Source of the DNA: Campylobacter rectus
GTDB lineage: Bacteria > Campylobacterota > Campylobacteria > Campylobacterales > Campylobacteraceae
Direction: 5' to 3'
Assembly: GCF_004803795.1 (NCBI RefSeq)
Contig: NZ_CP012543.1
Span: 1,736,001-1,800,000 of the forward strand
DNA length: 64,000 nucleotides
A program made the position numbers and the translations under genes. Positions 8,368 to 17,169 of the stretch are shown one piece after another; the first letter of the stretch is position 1, and every line of letters begins with the position of its first letter. The notes under the pieces were generated by a model that was not told the DNA's origin, did no database searches, and saw only the letters and a program-made list of their open reading frames with translations.

Positions 8368-8520
8368 GCTTTACTCCAAGTCTTGAAAAATTTCTATCAC
8401 AAATTGCCGAATTTTCTATCACAAGCGAAAAAAGTCCGAAATTTAGTACAGTAAATTTGTATTTTTTATGAGTGCAAACATCGGTAAATACGCGATTTGC
8501 AAGGAAATTTGAATATCTGG

Positions 8521-8611
8521 TGGCGGACAGAGAGGGATTTGAACCCTCGAGCCCCGGTTAGAAGCTGCACCCTTAGCAGGGGTGTGGTTTCGGCCACTCA
8601 CCCATCTGTCC
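8521..8611 (-). tRNA. serX: tRNA-Ser (GCU)
   Basis: A 91-base class II tRNA on the minus strand. The acceptor stem pairs GGACAGA with TCTGTCC, followed by discriminator G and an encoded CCA. The anticodon loop is CTGCTAA, giving anticodon GCU. A long variable arm typical of Ser tRNA and a T-loop with GGTTCAAATCC are present. The gene symbol is only a customary label. It is probably the attachment site of the neighbouring integrase; I found no second copy of its 3' end in the window. Confidence 0.95.
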
Positions 8612-8872
8612 GCGAAAATAAGAAAAGTGATTATACGCAAAGCCTCCTGATATACCGCTTAAATTTACGACCGTTAAAGCAAAAAGGCTTTTAAAAAACC
8701 GATATGCAAGCAAATTTCACCGTGCCATATACAAATTTGCACACTCTTTGATGCGCCGTCCGTTAAATTTATGCTTCTTGTGAGGCGCCGTTTCGTGCTG
8801 CAGATACAGCCGCTTCGGTCGTTAGCAAATCCGCTCAAATTTAAACGACTCGCGCGGGTCAAATTCGTAAAT
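8612..8872. other. Intergenic stretch right of tRNA-Ser
   Basis: Apart from the tRNA promoter, no gene with a ribosome site or recognisable protein is seen. The short open frames on both strands look random. Confidence 0.5.
8630..8635 (-). promoter_or_regulatory. Putative -10 box of tRNA-Ser
   Basis: Reads TATAAT on the minus strand, 19 bases upstream of the tRNA 5' end, a normal distance for a stable RNA promoter. Confidence 0.6.
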
Positions 8873-9127
8873 TTAGTCCTTCCAAAGCCACCATTTCAGC
8901 TTGGCTTTGTCGGGACGAGGCGTATTTGCATAGTAGCAAACCATGCGGTAAACGTAGAGGATGCACCTGTCGCTGCCGCGTCCGAGCGCCTTTGTGCGTT
9001 CAAACATCTCGTCCGGATCCGCGCCCTTTAGCGAAGCGATGTCAGTGTAGCCCAGCGCCAGCAGATCGGCTTCTGTCGCCTCGCCGACATAGGGGATTTT
9101 CTTAAAATCACTCGCGCCTTTACTCAA
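8873..9127 (-). CDS. Helix-hairpin-helix protein, Cdd1 family
   Basis: An 84-residue protein. An HhH motif near the N-terminus (IPYVGEATEADLLALGYTD) is followed by SLKGADPDEMFER and a Cys-containing RCILYVYRMVCYYA segment. This matches my memory of the small 'pathogenicity locus' Cdd1 family, presumed DNA-binding with no established role. It stands alone on the minus strand. Confidence 0.7.
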   Translation of the reverse strand: MSKGASDFKKIPYVGEATEADLLALGYTDIASLKGADPDEMFERTKALGRGSDRCILYVYRMVCYYANTPRPDKAKLKWWLWKD

Positions 9128-9171
9128 ATTTTACTCCAATCATTATTTAAATTTCGCTCGGCTCACCATTT

Positions 9172-9249
9172 GGATAAAATTTTAAAGCCCCTTGAGAGTG
9201 CGGAATTTCAAAATTTCACTCGTGTGAGGCAAATTTTAAAATTTTATCC
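9172..9249. repeat. 78-bp palindromic element
   Basis: Perfect 15-bp outer arms, GGATAAAATTTTAAA (9172-9186) and TTTAAAATTTTATCC (9235-9249). The inner parts also pair imperfectly: GCCCCTTGAGAGTG against CACTCGTGTGAGGC. The whole could fold into one long hairpin. It lies upstream of the Cdd1-like gene, so it is not that gene's terminator. A miniature mobile palindrome or regulatory structure is possible. Confidence 0.55.
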
Positions 9250-9407
9250 ATGCGGTGCGAAAAATTTTTAAAATTTTACCTCGCCGCCGGGCCGCCGCTG
9301 CGCTTATGCGCGCCGCTTTTTAGTACTAAGACGTCCGCCGCCACACTCATTATCGGAAATTTTATCCGCAAGCTAGCAGGGAGCTTGGGCGCGGCAAAGC
9401 TTAAACG

Positions 9408-9690
9408 TTTTTAATCTCCAACGGAGTAAATTTTAACGATCTCGTCGATCGCCTGCACTAGCGAGGCCAAGCGCGTTTCAAACTACAACGGAGTAAATTT
9501 TAACTGGTTGAAGTCAATGGCTGATCTTGAGGCCGTAAAGTTTCAAATTCCAATGGAGTAAATTTTAACGGTTTGTAAGGGGTATTCCGCAGCTTGCCTC
9601 TCCGAGTTTCAAACTCCAACGGAGTAAATTTTAACAGCATCACGGGGCAGGTGCTAGCAGGTAACTCTCAAAGTTTCAAACTCCAACGGA
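9408..9690. CRISPR. Small degenerate CRISPR array, no cas genes nearby
   Basis: Four 30-base repeats plus a truncated fifth: 9408-9437, 9475-9504, 9540-9569, 9606-9635 and 9673-9690. The 9606 copy is taken as consensus: it starts GTTTCAAACTCCAACGGA and ends GTAAATTTTAAC. The others differ at three, one and two positions, and the last keeps only 18 bases. Spacers are 37, 35, 36 and 37 bases and unrelated to one another. Decay at both ends and the absence of cas genes suggest a relic or an array served by a distant locus. Transcription direction is not determined. The rest of 9128-9821 holds no gene. Confidence 0.85.
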
Positions 9691-9821
9691 TTTTGTAAAA
9701 AGATGACGGCGGCGCTTCGACGTCATCCGAGCCGCCTTTGTGTGCATTTTGATTAAAATTTCTTTCGCGCGAAAATTCCGCTTAAAACGAGCTTGCGTCA
9801 AATTTTATGCAAGCTTCGGCG

Positions 9822-10508
9822 CTAAATTTGATCCAAAATTCGCTCGCAAATTTCGCGCGGATCGGCGCTTTGATAGATCGGCCGACCGACCACGATAAAA
9901 TCCGCTTCCGCCTCGCGCGCGACGCCTAGATCCGCCACTCGCTTTTGATCTGCTGCGCTCTCGCCAAACGGCCGTATGCCCGGGCAGAGCGTGATAAAAT
10001 TTGCGCTCGTTGCGTCCTTTATCAGGCGGCTCTCGTATGCCGAGCAGACCATGCCGTCAAGCCCCGCTTCGTAGCTCATCACGCTAAATTTTCGCACGGC
10101 GTCGCTTAAATTTTGCTCGTAAACCGCGCTAAATTCCGCCTGATCAAAGCTCGTTAGCGCAGAGACCGCAAGCACTAGCGGGCGCGAACCGAGCTTGTCC
10201 AGTCGCTCCATCACCGTCGTCATCGCGCGCTTGCCGCTGCTTGCATGCACGTTTATCATATCTATGCCAAGCTTTGCGATCTCCTCGGCGGCGTCGGCCA
10301 TCGTATTTGGGATGTCGTAGAGCTTTAGATCGAGAAAAATTTTAAAATTTCCGAGCTTTTTTAGCTCCCCCACAAATCCCGCTCCGTCACGCAAATAAGC
10401 TCGCAGCCCAACTTTGAGCCAAATTTTATCCGAAAAGTCCGCAAGCCGCTCCGCTAGCTGCAAACACTGCTGCTTCGAGCCCAGATCAAGCGCGACGCAG
10501 AGCTTCAC
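9822..10508 (-). CDS. pyrF: Orotidine 5'-phosphate decarboxylase
   Basis: Decarboxylates OMP to UMP in the last step of pyrimidine synthesis. The 228-residue barrel shows the N-terminal KLCVALDL strand, the catalytic [11 protein letters not shown] motif, CPGIRPFG and VVGRPIYQS at the phosphate site. The GTG at 10508 is chosen because the protein then begins KLCVALDL as in the family; it overlaps the nusB stop as GTGA. Upstream in-frame codons belong to a nusB shadow. Part of ribH-nusB-pyrF on the minus strand, the order I recall from C. jejuni. Confidence 0.95.
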   Translation of the reverse strand: MKLCVALDLGSKQQCLQLAERLADFSDKIWLKVGLRAYLRDGAGFVGELKKLGNFKIFLDLKLYDIPNTMADAAEEIAKLGIDMINVHASSGKRAMTTVMERLDKLGSRPLVLAVSALTSFDQAEFSAVYEQNLSDAVRKFSVMSYEAGLDGMVCSAYESRLIKDATSANFITLCPGIRPFGESAADQKRVADLGVAREAEADFIVVGRPIYQSADPREICERILDQI

Positions 10509-10900
10509 AGATCTGCCTTTAACGCGTCTAGCACGCCGTTTATAAATTTCGGCGCCGAGTCTCCGCCCAGCTCCTTGCCGAGCTCGATGCCCTCGTTTAT
10601 GATGACGGCCTTGTCGGTCGGGGTAAATTTCATCTCGTACGCCCCCAGTCGCAGCACTGCGCGCTCGATGCTGCCGATCTCGTTTATCTTCCACTCTTTT
10701 AGGCGTGCGTTTAGTAGCGCGTCAAGCCCATCTGCATGCTCCAAAATACCGTGAAAAAGCGACAGCGCGAGGCTTCGCTGATCGTTTCGGATCTTTTTTT
10801 CTTCTAAAAATTCCTCGACGAACTCCTCGCTGCAGCTACCCATTTCGCGCGCGTAGAGCAGCGAAACGACAGCCTGCCTAACCTGATGACGAGTCGCCAT
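10505..10900 (-). CDS. nusB: Transcription antitermination factor NusB
   Basis: A 131-residue all-helical NusB. It starts [17 protein letters not shown], and the C-terminal part carries [25 protein letters not shown] and FINGVLDAL, the usual RNA- and NusE-binding surfaces. It acts in rRNA antitermination with NusE/S10. The start lies one base after the ribH stop, and its end overlaps the pyrF start by four bases, indicating coupled translation. Confidence 0.95.
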   Translation of the reverse strand: MATRHQVRQAVVSLLYAREMGSCSEEFVEEFLEEKKIRNDQRSLALSLFHGILEHADGLDALLNARLKEWKINEIGSIERAVLRLGAYEMKFTPTDKAVIINEGIELGKELGGDSAPKFINGVLDALKADL

Positions 10901-10901
10901 T

Positions 10902-11372
10902 TTACGCCTCCAAATTTTTATATAAGCTTAGCATCTCGATCACGCCCGTCATCGCCTCAAAGCCCTTATTCCCGGCCTTTGAGCCCGCTCTCTCGATGGC
11001 CTGCTCAATGCTATCTACCGTTAGCACGCCAAAGGTCACCGGTTTGCCGTATTTTAGCGTGACATTTGCGATGCCCTTGGTGGTCTCGGCGCTAACGTAG
11101 TCAAAGTGAGGCGTAGAGCCGCGGATCACCGCTCCCACGCAGCAAATAGCGTCAAATTTACCACTTGCTAGCGCCTTTTCTAGCGCCATCGGTATCTCAA
11201 ACGCGCCCGGCACCAAAATGAGGCTCAAATTTTTCTCATCCCCGCCGTGACGTAAAAACGCGTCCCTCGCACCCTCCACCAGCCTATCGGTGATGATGTG
11301 GTTAAATCTCGCGCCCACTATAGCGATCTTCTCGCCGCCTTTTAAAGCCAAATTTCCTTCAATTATTTTCAT
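10902..11372 (-). CDS. ribH: 6,7-dimethyl-8-ribityllumazine synthase
   Basis: Condenses the ribityl pyrimidine with dihydroxybutanone phosphate to lumazine, the riboflavin precursor. The 156-residue protein shows [42 protein letters not shown] and [17 protein letters not shown], all family signatures. An AAGGAGAA site precedes the ATG. First gene of ribH-nusB-pyrF. No FMN riboswitch is recognisable upstream. Confidence 0.96.
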   Translation of the reverse strand: MKIIEGNLALKGGEKIAIVGARFNHIITDRLVEGARDAFLRHGGDEKNLSLILVPGAFEIPMALEKALASGKFDAICCVGAVIRGSTPHFDYVSAETTKGIANVTLKYGKPVTFGVLTVDSIEQAIERAGSKAGNKGFEAMTGVIEMLSLYKNLEA

Positions 11373-11381
11373 AGTTTCTCC

Positions 11382-11705
11382 TTAAATTATTTTTAACATT
11401 ATCACGCTAAAGGTTATCAAAAACAAATAAAACGCTTTTTGCGCGCTCATTTTTTCTTTGTTAAACGCCATCCCGACGCCCACGGCTCCGACCGCTCCGA
11501 TGCCCGTCCAGATCGCATACGCGACCGACATCGCGATGGCTCGCATAGAGTATCTAAGTAGCATCAACGAGCAAAAAAACGTAAAAGCTACGAGTGTAAA
11601 ATTTACCGCCTTTTTGATACCTTTTGCATTTTTAAGCTTAGCCAAAAACAACACCCCTAGCACCTCGCAAGCGCCCGCAAATAGCAAGGCTACGAAGTGA
11701 CTCAC
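11382..11705 (-). CDS. Small multidrug resistance (SMR) transporter, subunit 1
   Basis: A 107-residue protein with four membrane helices. The essential membrane Glu is at position 14 (AGACEVLGV), with AYAIWTGIGAVGAVG in helix 3. It belongs to the SMR (EmrE/SugE/EbrAB) proton-coupled exporters of cationic compounds. It overlaps the start of nothing downstream but its own start overlaps the stop of a second SMR gene (ATGA), so the two probably form a heterodimer. The pair lies between kdsA and ribH, which I recall as adjacent in C. jejuni, so it may be an insertion. Confidence 0.88.
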   Translation of the reverse strand: MSHFVALLFAGACEVLGVLFLAKLKNAKGIKKAVNFTLVAFTFFCSLMLLRYSMRAIAMSVAYAIWTGIGAVGAVGVGMAFNKEKMSAQKAFYLFLITFSVIMLKII

Positions 11706-12028
11706 GCTTTGAGCCTTTTTAGTCCGAGCACTCCCGCTACCAGCATCACTATGAAAAATACCCGCATCAAATTTATCTCGCTGCCACTCGCGTATTCGCT
11801 TACGATCTCGGCGATCACGATAAAAAACGCGCCAAAGCCTACAAATAGCGTGTATGCGACGCTCGTAGGCAGGTATTTAAACGCGAGCATAAACATAAAA
11901 AAGCTCACGCAAACCAGCCCTGCCGTGGCTAAATTTTCTAACCCGCCGCTTGCGTGCTTTAGCCCATACGCCCAGCCGCACTCGGCCAGCGCACCGATCA
12001 TCACGTATAAAAAGCCTTTATTTGACAT
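11702..12028 (-). CDS. Small multidrug resistance (SMR) transporter, subunit 2
   Basis: A 108-residue, four-helix SMR protein with the conserved Glu in GALAECGWAYGLKH and a VAYTLFVGFGAFF helix 3. The ATG at 12028 is preferred over a TTG two codons upstream. Its start lies inside the end of kdsA and its stop overlaps the next SMR gene, so the pair is translationally linked. Paired SMR genes usually encode the two halves of one antiparallel exporter. Substrate cannot be inferred. Confidence 0.85.
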   Translation of the reverse strand: MSNKGFLYVMIGALAECGWAYGLKHASGGLENLATAGLVCVSFFMFMLAFKYLPTSVAYTLFVGFGAFFIVIAEIVSEYASGSEINLMRVFFIVMLVAGVLGLKRLKA

Positions 12029-12827
12029 CGCCAAGAACGTCTTTTATCTTAAAAATTTGAGCGATATTTGCGTCTAGCTCGTCTAAATTTAACATATTCG
12101 GCCCGTCGCAAAGCGCCTCGCAAGGATTAGTATGCGTCTCATAAAAAAATCCGTCCACGCCCGCAGCCGCCGCAGCTCGCGCTAGATAAGGCACGAATCT
12201 CGCGTCCCCGCCGCTTTTTTCGCCAAGAGCGCTTGGCATCTGCACGCTGTGAGTAGCATCGAAAATCACGGGCGCAAATTCGCACATTAGCACCAAATTT
12301 CGCATATCTACGACTAAATTTCCGTAGCCAAAAGTGCTGCCTCGCTCCGTTAGCCACACGCCGTTTTGTTTAGCGACCTCGTATCCATCGCCCTTTACGC
12401 CGCGAGTTTCTAGCACTTTTTTGACTGAATGCTTCATCGCAGAGGCTGCCAAAAACTGCCCTTTTTTGATATTTACCACGGCTTTTGTCTTAGCCGCGGC
12501 CACGAGTAGATCGGTCTGGCGGCACAAAAACGCCGGGATTTGCAGCACGTCGGCCACTTCGCCTACGGGTGCGGCCTGGTAGCTCTCGTGGATATCGGTT
12601 AAAATTTTAAAGCCGAATTCCTTTTTGACCTTGGCTAAAATTTCGCACCCTTTTTCAAGTCCGGGCCCGCGAAACGAGCTTATACTCGTGCGATTTGCCT
12701 TGTCAAAGCTTGATTTAAAATAAAAATCTATCCGCTTATCTTCGTTAAATTTAACCAGCCTTTTTGCCACGTCGAAAACGAGCTGCTCGCTCTCGATGAC
12801 GCAAGGCCCTGCTATTAGTATCATCAT
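12018..12827 (-). CDS. kdsA: 3-deoxy-8-phosphooctulonate synthase
   Basis: Makes Kdo-8-phosphate from PEP and arabinose-5-phosphate for the lipooligosaccharide inner core. The 269-residue TIM barrel shows IAGPCVIES, FKSSFDKANRTS, FRGPGLEKG, TDIHE, KKGQFLA, and the C-terminal metal and substrate motifs FDATHSVQ and FFYETHTNP. AAGGGAGAG precedes the ATG. The start overlaps the EamA transporter stop by four bases. Confidence 0.96.
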   Translation of the reverse strand: MMILIAGPCVIESEQLVFDVAKRLVKFNEDKRIDFYFKSSFDKANRTSISSFRGPGLEKGCEILAKVKKEFGFKILTDIHESYQAAPVGEVADVLQIPAFLCRQTDLLVAAAKTKAVVNIKKGQFLAASAMKHSVKKVLETRGVKGDGYEVAKQNGVWLTERGSTFGYGNLVVDMRNLVLMCEFAPVIFDATHSVQMPSALGEKSGGDARFVPYLARAAAAAGVDGFFYETHTNPCEALCDGPNMLNLDELDANIAQIFKIKDVLGDVK

Positions 12828-13717
12828 CTCTCCCTTGCTACGATTATTCCGCTGATAACGACCAGCATTATACCAAAAAACGCCGCCGCATTAGGTAGCG
12901 TATCGCCCATAAAAAAGCCCACTACTAGCGAAAACACGACGTCCATGTAGCTTATCGCGGCGACAGAGCCGGCCTTTTTGCTCGCCGCATACGCCTTGGT
13001 CATATAAAACTGAAAAAAATAGCCCGCAAGTCCCATCAGTACGATGAGGATTACGCCTTTAAAATTTGGCGCCACAAACGGCGAAAGCAAAAAATCTAGA
13101 GGCTCAAATCGGGCCCATTCGGCAAGCCCCATCAAAAGCATCGGCAGAGCCGTTCCCCACGCCATAAAGCTAAGCACGATGACGCTCGTGTCGTAGCTTT
13201 TGCGCAGAGTTCTGACGCTAAGCATCGCAAGCGCCGCCCCAACGCCGCTGCCAAGCCCCAGCCAGTCGGTTTTGCTGATGCCTAAATTTGGCTGGATGAT
13301 AAAAAGTATGCCGATAAAGCCCAAAAATATGGCGCCCCAGCCCTTTTTACTAAGCGCTTCTTTTAAAAAAACCGCCGCAAAAATCGCTGTGAAAATGGGG
13401 CTGGTTTTTTGAAAAGTATAAGCCGCGCCTAAATTTATGTGAGCGATGTTGTAAAAAAGAGCAAAAAGCGCGATCGTACCGATAAATCCGCGAAACATCA
13501 GCACGAAAAGCTGCCCGCCTTTTTGATGCGTCGGCGGCCTTTTGTAAATAGCGTAAAGCACGATAGCAAGGCCCACGGCGTTTCTGAAAAATACGACCTC
13601 GATACTAGGCATCTGCTCGCTCAAAACCTTCGCAAAGCCTCCGACGGCGGCAAAAAACATACACGCGATGATCATATAATAAGCGCCCAAATGGCGCAAA
13701 ACGTATCTGCGAAACAA
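12824..13717 (-). CDS. EamA/DMT-family transporter
   Basis: An integral membrane protein with about ten helices and two EamA repeats: the first ends near the GFIGILFIIQPNLG segment and the second carries GLAGYFFQFYMTKAYA. Family members export or import small metabolites; the substrate is unknown. The TTG at 13717 is preferred because AAAGGA lies six bases before it, giving about 297 residues; an upstream TTG at 13753 lacks a ribosome site. First gene of the minus-strand run ending with pyrF, divergent from der. Confidence 0.85.
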   Translation of the reverse strand: MFRRYVLRHLGAYYMIIACMFFAAVGGFAKVLSEQMPSIEVVFFRNAVGLAIVLYAIYKRPPTHQKGGQLFVLMFRGFIGTIALFALFYNIAHINLGAAYTFQKTSPIFTAIFAAVFLKEALSKKGWGAIFLGFIGILFIIQPNLGISKTDWLGLGSGVGAALAMLSVRTLRKSYDTSVIVLSFMAWGTALPMLLMGLAEWARFEPLDFLLSPFVAPNFKGVILIVLMGLAGYFFQFYMTKAYAASKKAGSVAAISYMDVVFSLVVGFFMGDTLPNAAAFFGIMLVVISGIIVARER

Positions 13718-13792
13718 AATTTTTCCTTTAAATTTGGGCGTATTGTAGTGCAAAACGGCTTAAATTTATAAACAATGTAAGCAAAAAATTTG

Positions 13793-13798
13793 TATAAT
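13793..13798 (+). promoter_or_regulatory. Putative -10 box for der
   Basis: TATAAT after an A/T-rich run, 58 bases before the TTG start of der, at the head of the der-aroK unit. Confidence 0.55.
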
Positions 13799-13855
13799 TG
13801 AGATTTAACGCGGCGAACTTCGCCGTAAATTTAATGGGATTTTTAAGGGAAAATT

Positions 13856-15259
13856 TTGCAAAAGATAATTTTAGTCGGCAAGCCAAACGTCGGCAAAAGC
13901 TCGCTTTTTAACCGCCTAGCCGGCAGACGTATAGCCATCACCAGCGACGTTAGCGGCACGACGAGAGATACGAACAAAACGATTATAGAAATTTATGACA
14001 AAAGCTGCGTTTTGATCGACAGCGGCGGACTCGACGACAGCAGCGAGCTCTTTAAAAACGTCAAGGCAAAAACCCTAGCCGAAGCCAGAAGCTCGGACGC
14101 CATCATCTTTATGGTCGACGGCAAAATGATGCCTAGTGACGAGGATAAAGCCCTATACTACGCGCTTTTAAAGCTAAATTTACCGACCGCGCTCGTAATC
14201 AACAAAATAGATAGCAAAAAAGACGAGCTGCGAAGCTACGAGTTTGTAAATTTCGGCGCAAAAACGAGCTTTGCTATCTCGGTTAGCCACAACGCGGGCA
14301 TCGACGAGCTAGCGGACTGGATCTATAAACAGCTAAAAGACGAAATCAGGCCCGACACGGGCGAGGATCTGGACGAGTTTTTAGAAAATTTCGGCGACGA
14401 CGGCGAGGTGGTTAGGGAGATGTCAGCCCGCGAGGATTATGAACGCAAAAATATCCAAGTAGGCATCATCGGACGCGTAAACGTCGGCAAAAGCTCGCTG
14501 CTAAACGCGCTAGTAAAAGAATCTCGCGCGGTCGTGAGCGACGTAGCCGGCACGACGATAGATCCGGTAAACGAGACTTTCGTCTATGAGGATAGGATTT
14601 TTGAGTTCGTCGATACGGCGGGCATCAGAAAACGCGGCAAGATAGAAGGCATCGAAAGATACGCGCTAAACCGCACGGAATCCGCGCTAGAGCTCGCCGA
14701 CATCGCGCTATTAGTACTTGATAGCTCCGAGCCGCTAACCGAGCTTGACGAGCGCATCGCAGGTCTTGCGGCTAAATTTGAGCTCGGCGTCATCATCGTG
14801 CTAAACAAATGGGACAAAAGCGAGGAAGATTTTGATAAATTTAGCCGCGAGATCAGGGATAAATTTAAATTTCTCGCCTACGCGCCGATCATCAGCGTCT
14901 CAGCTCTAGGCGGCAAAAGAGTGCATAAAATTTACCCGCTGATTTTAGAAGTTTATAAAAACTACACGCAAAAAATCCAAACCGCAAGGCTAAACGAAGC
15001 TATCGAAGAGGCGGTAAAAGCGCATCCGATACCGCGCGAAAAGGGCAAGAGCGTGAAAATTTACTACGCGGTGCAGTTTGGTTTCGCGCCGCCGAAAATC
15101 GCGCTCGTAATGAACCGTCCGCGCGCCCTGCACTTTAGCTACAAGCGCTACCTAACGAACAAACTGCGCGAGAAATTCGAGCTACCTGGCACTCCAATCG
15201 TGCTGATCCCGAAAAATCGCAGCGGCTCGGACGAGGAAAACGAGGGAAAAAGTGAGTAA
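13856..15259 (+). CDS. der: Ribosome biogenesis GTPase Der
   Basis: A double Era-like GTPase needed for 50S subunit assembly. The two P-loops are GKPNVGKSS (about residue 8) and GRVNVGKSS (about 205). DSGG and DTAG are the G3 motifs, NKID and NKWD the G4 motifs. A C-terminal KH-like domain begins around residue 375. The 467-residue length is normal. The start is a TTG with a TAAGGGA site. Overlaps aroK by eight bases. Confidence 0.96.
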   Translation: MQKIILVGKPNVGKSSLFNRLAGRRIAITSDVSGTTRDTNKTIIEIYDKSCVLIDSGGLDDSSELFKNVKAKTLAEARSSDAIIFMVDGKMMPSDEDKALYYALLKLNLPTALVINKIDSKKDELRSYEFVNFGAKTSFAISVSHNAGIDELADWIYKQLKDEIRPDTGEDLDEFLENFGDDGEVVREMSAREDYERKNIQVGIIGRVNVGKSSLLNALVKESRAVVSDVAGTTIDPVNETFVYEDRIFEFVDTAGIRKRGKIEGIERYALNRTESALELADIALLVLDSSEPLTELDERIAGLAAKFELGVIIVLNKWDKSEEDFDKFSREIRDKFKFLAYAPIISVSALGGKRVHKIYPLILEVYKNYTQKIQTARLNEAIEEAVKAHPIPREKGKSVKIYYAVQFGFAPPKIALVMNRPRALHFSYKRYLTNKLREKFELPGTPIVLIPKNRSGSDEENEGKSE

Positions 15260-15779
15260 AAATTTAGTTTTTATCGGCTTTATGGGCGTTGGCAAAGGCA
15301 CGGTAGCTAGGCATATCGCAAAAAAAACGGGTAAGCTATTTTTAGACACCGACGAGCTGATCGAAAGCGAGCAAAATTTAAAAGTCCGAGAAATTTTCGA
15401 GACTAAGGGCGAAGAGTATTTTAGAAAATGCGAGGCAAAACTCGCTAAAAAGCTGGCCAAAAACGTAAAATCCTCGGTGATCGCGGCGGGCGGCGGCTTT
15501 GCAAAGGTTAAAGGCCTTAAAAAAATCGGAAAAATCATCTACCTAAAATCAAGTTTTGAAGCGATTTTAAAGCGAATCGACGAGAGCGGCGAAGCACAGA
15601 TGCACTACGCCAAACGCCCGCTTTTAAAGGATTTAAACGCGGCTAAAAAGCTTTTTAACGAGAGAAAAAAGATGTATAAAAGTGTCGCCGATCTCATAAT
15701 CGACGTCGAAGGCAAAGAGCTGGAGCAAGTCGCGAAAGAGATCGAGGTGCAACTAAAATCAAGAAAAAGGACTAAGTAA
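15252..15779 (+). CDS. aroK: Shikimate kinase
   Basis: Phosphorylates shikimate in the chorismate pathway. The 175-residue P-loop kinase shows [28 protein letters not shown], the AAGGGFAK shikimate-site motif and the lid region [12 protein letters not shown] start lying inside the end of der, so the two are coupled. Same order (der-aroK-trpS-serS) as I recall from C. jejuni. Confidence 0.93.
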   Translation: MSKNLVFIGFMGVGKGTVARHIAKKTGKLFLDTDELIESEQNLKVREIFETKGEEYFRKCEAKLAKKLAKNVKSSVIAAGGGFAKVKGLKKIGKIIYLKSSFEAILKRIDESGEAQMHYAKRPLLKDLNAAKKLFNERKKMYKSVADLIIDVEGKELEQVAKEIEVQLKSRKRTK

Positions 15780-16188
15780 AATTTCAGTTGAAATTTGAGT
15801 GCAAATTTCAAATTTGAGGCTTTAAATTTCTATTTTTTAAATTTGAGCGGTTTAAATTTAATGCGAAAGCGTTTGGCCGTATCGGCGTGAAAATTCGGAG
15901 CGGTTTGTATCGCTGAAATTTGAGTAGCGAACGTCAAATCTTAAGTGGGCTAAAATTTAAGTTCAAATTCGGCGGATTGCAAAAGTTTAATGTAACAAAA
16001 ATAAGCGGCAATATTGTCAAATAGCCGTGCAAATTTTATAAAAGCAAAAAATAAGGCGCGATATTTTTTCGCTAGACGCGGCAGATTTTGCTTTGCGAAT
16101 GAGGCGCACTTGTCGTGCGTCGCAGTGAAGCGAAGCAAAATCTAACAAAGTAAAGCGGAAAAAGATAAGCCGCAAAAAAGGATAAAAT
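15780..16188. other. 409-base gap between aroK and trpS
   Basis: No gene is supported. The first 180 bases are a dense run of AAATTT words (at least six copies, several followed by GAG). The rest is low-complexity AT-rich sequence up to the trpS ribosome site. Confidence 0.6.
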
Positions 16189-17154
16189 TTGAGAGTACTA
16201 ACGGGTTTGCAACCAAGCGGCAAACTACACCTAGGCAACTACTTCGCCTCGATCAAACAAATGGTTGAGGCACAGGGGCAAAGCGAGATGTTTATGTTTA
16301 TCGCAAACTACCACGCCATGACCTCGGTCGCCGACGCAGGGAAGCTAAAACAAAACACCTATGAGGCGGCGAGCGCATTTTTGTCGCTGGGTATCGATCC
16401 GCAAAAGAACGTATTTTGGGTGCAAAGCGACGTAAAAGAGGTTTTAGAGCTCTACTGGATACTGAGTCAATACACGCCTATGGGCCTGCTTGAGCGCGCG
16501 CACAGCTACAAGGACAAGGTCGCCAAGGGTCTAACCTCGCACCACGGGCTTTTTAGTTATCCGGTTTTGATGGCGGCCGATATCCTGCTATACGGCGCGC
16601 AGGTCGTGCCCGTGGGCAAGGATCAGATCCAGCATGTCGAGATAGCGCGCGACATCGCGATCAAATTTAACAACGAGCACGGCGACATCTTCGTCCTGCC
16701 GGAGTATAAAGTCGATGAAAACGTAGCTACCGTGCCGGGCACCGACGGCGCGAAAATGAGCAAAAGCTACGGCAACACGATAGATATTTTTGCCGGCGCT
16801 AAAGAGCTAAAAAAGCAAATTTCAAGCATCGTGACGACCTCGGAGCCGCTTGAAGCGCCTAAGCAGTGGCAAAACTGCAACGTCTATAATATCGCTAAAT
16901 TATTCCTGGACGAGGACGGACAAAAAGCCCTGCAAGCCAGGTATGAGCGCGGAGGCGAAGGACACGGACACTTTAAGATGTATCTAAACGAGCTGGTTTG
17001 GGACTATTTTGCAGACGCGAGAGAGAAATTTGATTATTATCTAAATCACGCGGGCGAAGTGGATGAAATTTTAAACGAGGGCGCCAAAAGAGCGCGAGCT
17101 GTCGCAGCGCCGCTGATGGAAAAAATACGCGCCGCAACGGGCGTTTATAGATAA
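16189..17154 (+). CDS. trpS: Tryptophanyl-tRNA synthetase
   Basis: Charges tRNA-Trp. The 321-residue class I enzyme carries the HIGH-like PSGKLHLGN, LMAADILLYGA, VPVGKDQIQHVE and KMSKSYGN. TTG start six bases after AAAGGA; the protein then starts MRVLTGLQPSG like its relatives. Upstream of an unknown membrane protein and serS on the same strand. Confidence 0.96.
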   Translation: MRVLTGLQPSGKLHLGNYFASIKQMVEAQGQSEMFMFIANYHAMTSVADAGKLKQNTYEAASAFLSLGIDPQKNVFWVQSDVKEVLELYWILSQYTPMGLLERAHSYKDKVAKGLTSHHGLFSYPVLMAADILLYGAQVVPVGKDQIQHVEIARDIAIKFNNEHGDIFVLPEYKVDENVATVPGTDGAKMSKSYGNTIDIFAGAKELKKQISSIVTTSEPLEAPKQWQNCNVYNIAKLFLDEDGQKALQARYERGGEGHGHFKMYLNELVWDYFADAREKFDYYLNHAGEVDEILNEGAKRARAVAAPLMEKIRAATGVYR

Positions 17155-17169
17155 ATTTAAAGAGGGAAA

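Noticed and set aside
8521-8611. A second attachment copy of the tRNA-Ser 3' end within 1-8,500
   Set aside because: I searched by eye and found none; the left end probably lies outside the window.
8443-8640. Open frames across the tRNA-Ser on both strands
   Set aside because: They overlap a well-formed tRNA and have no ribosome sites or recognisable products.
9172-9249. Palindrome as terminator of the Cdd1-like gene
   Set aside because: It lies upstream of that gene on its strand, and no T-run follows on the plus strand.
10509-10694. Longer N-terminus for PyrF
   Set aside because: The extra 62 residues are an Arg-rich shadow of nusB; the family start is KLCVALDL.
11372-11382. FMN riboswitch before ribH
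   Set aside because: Only a few bases separate the genes and no riboswitch core is recognisable.
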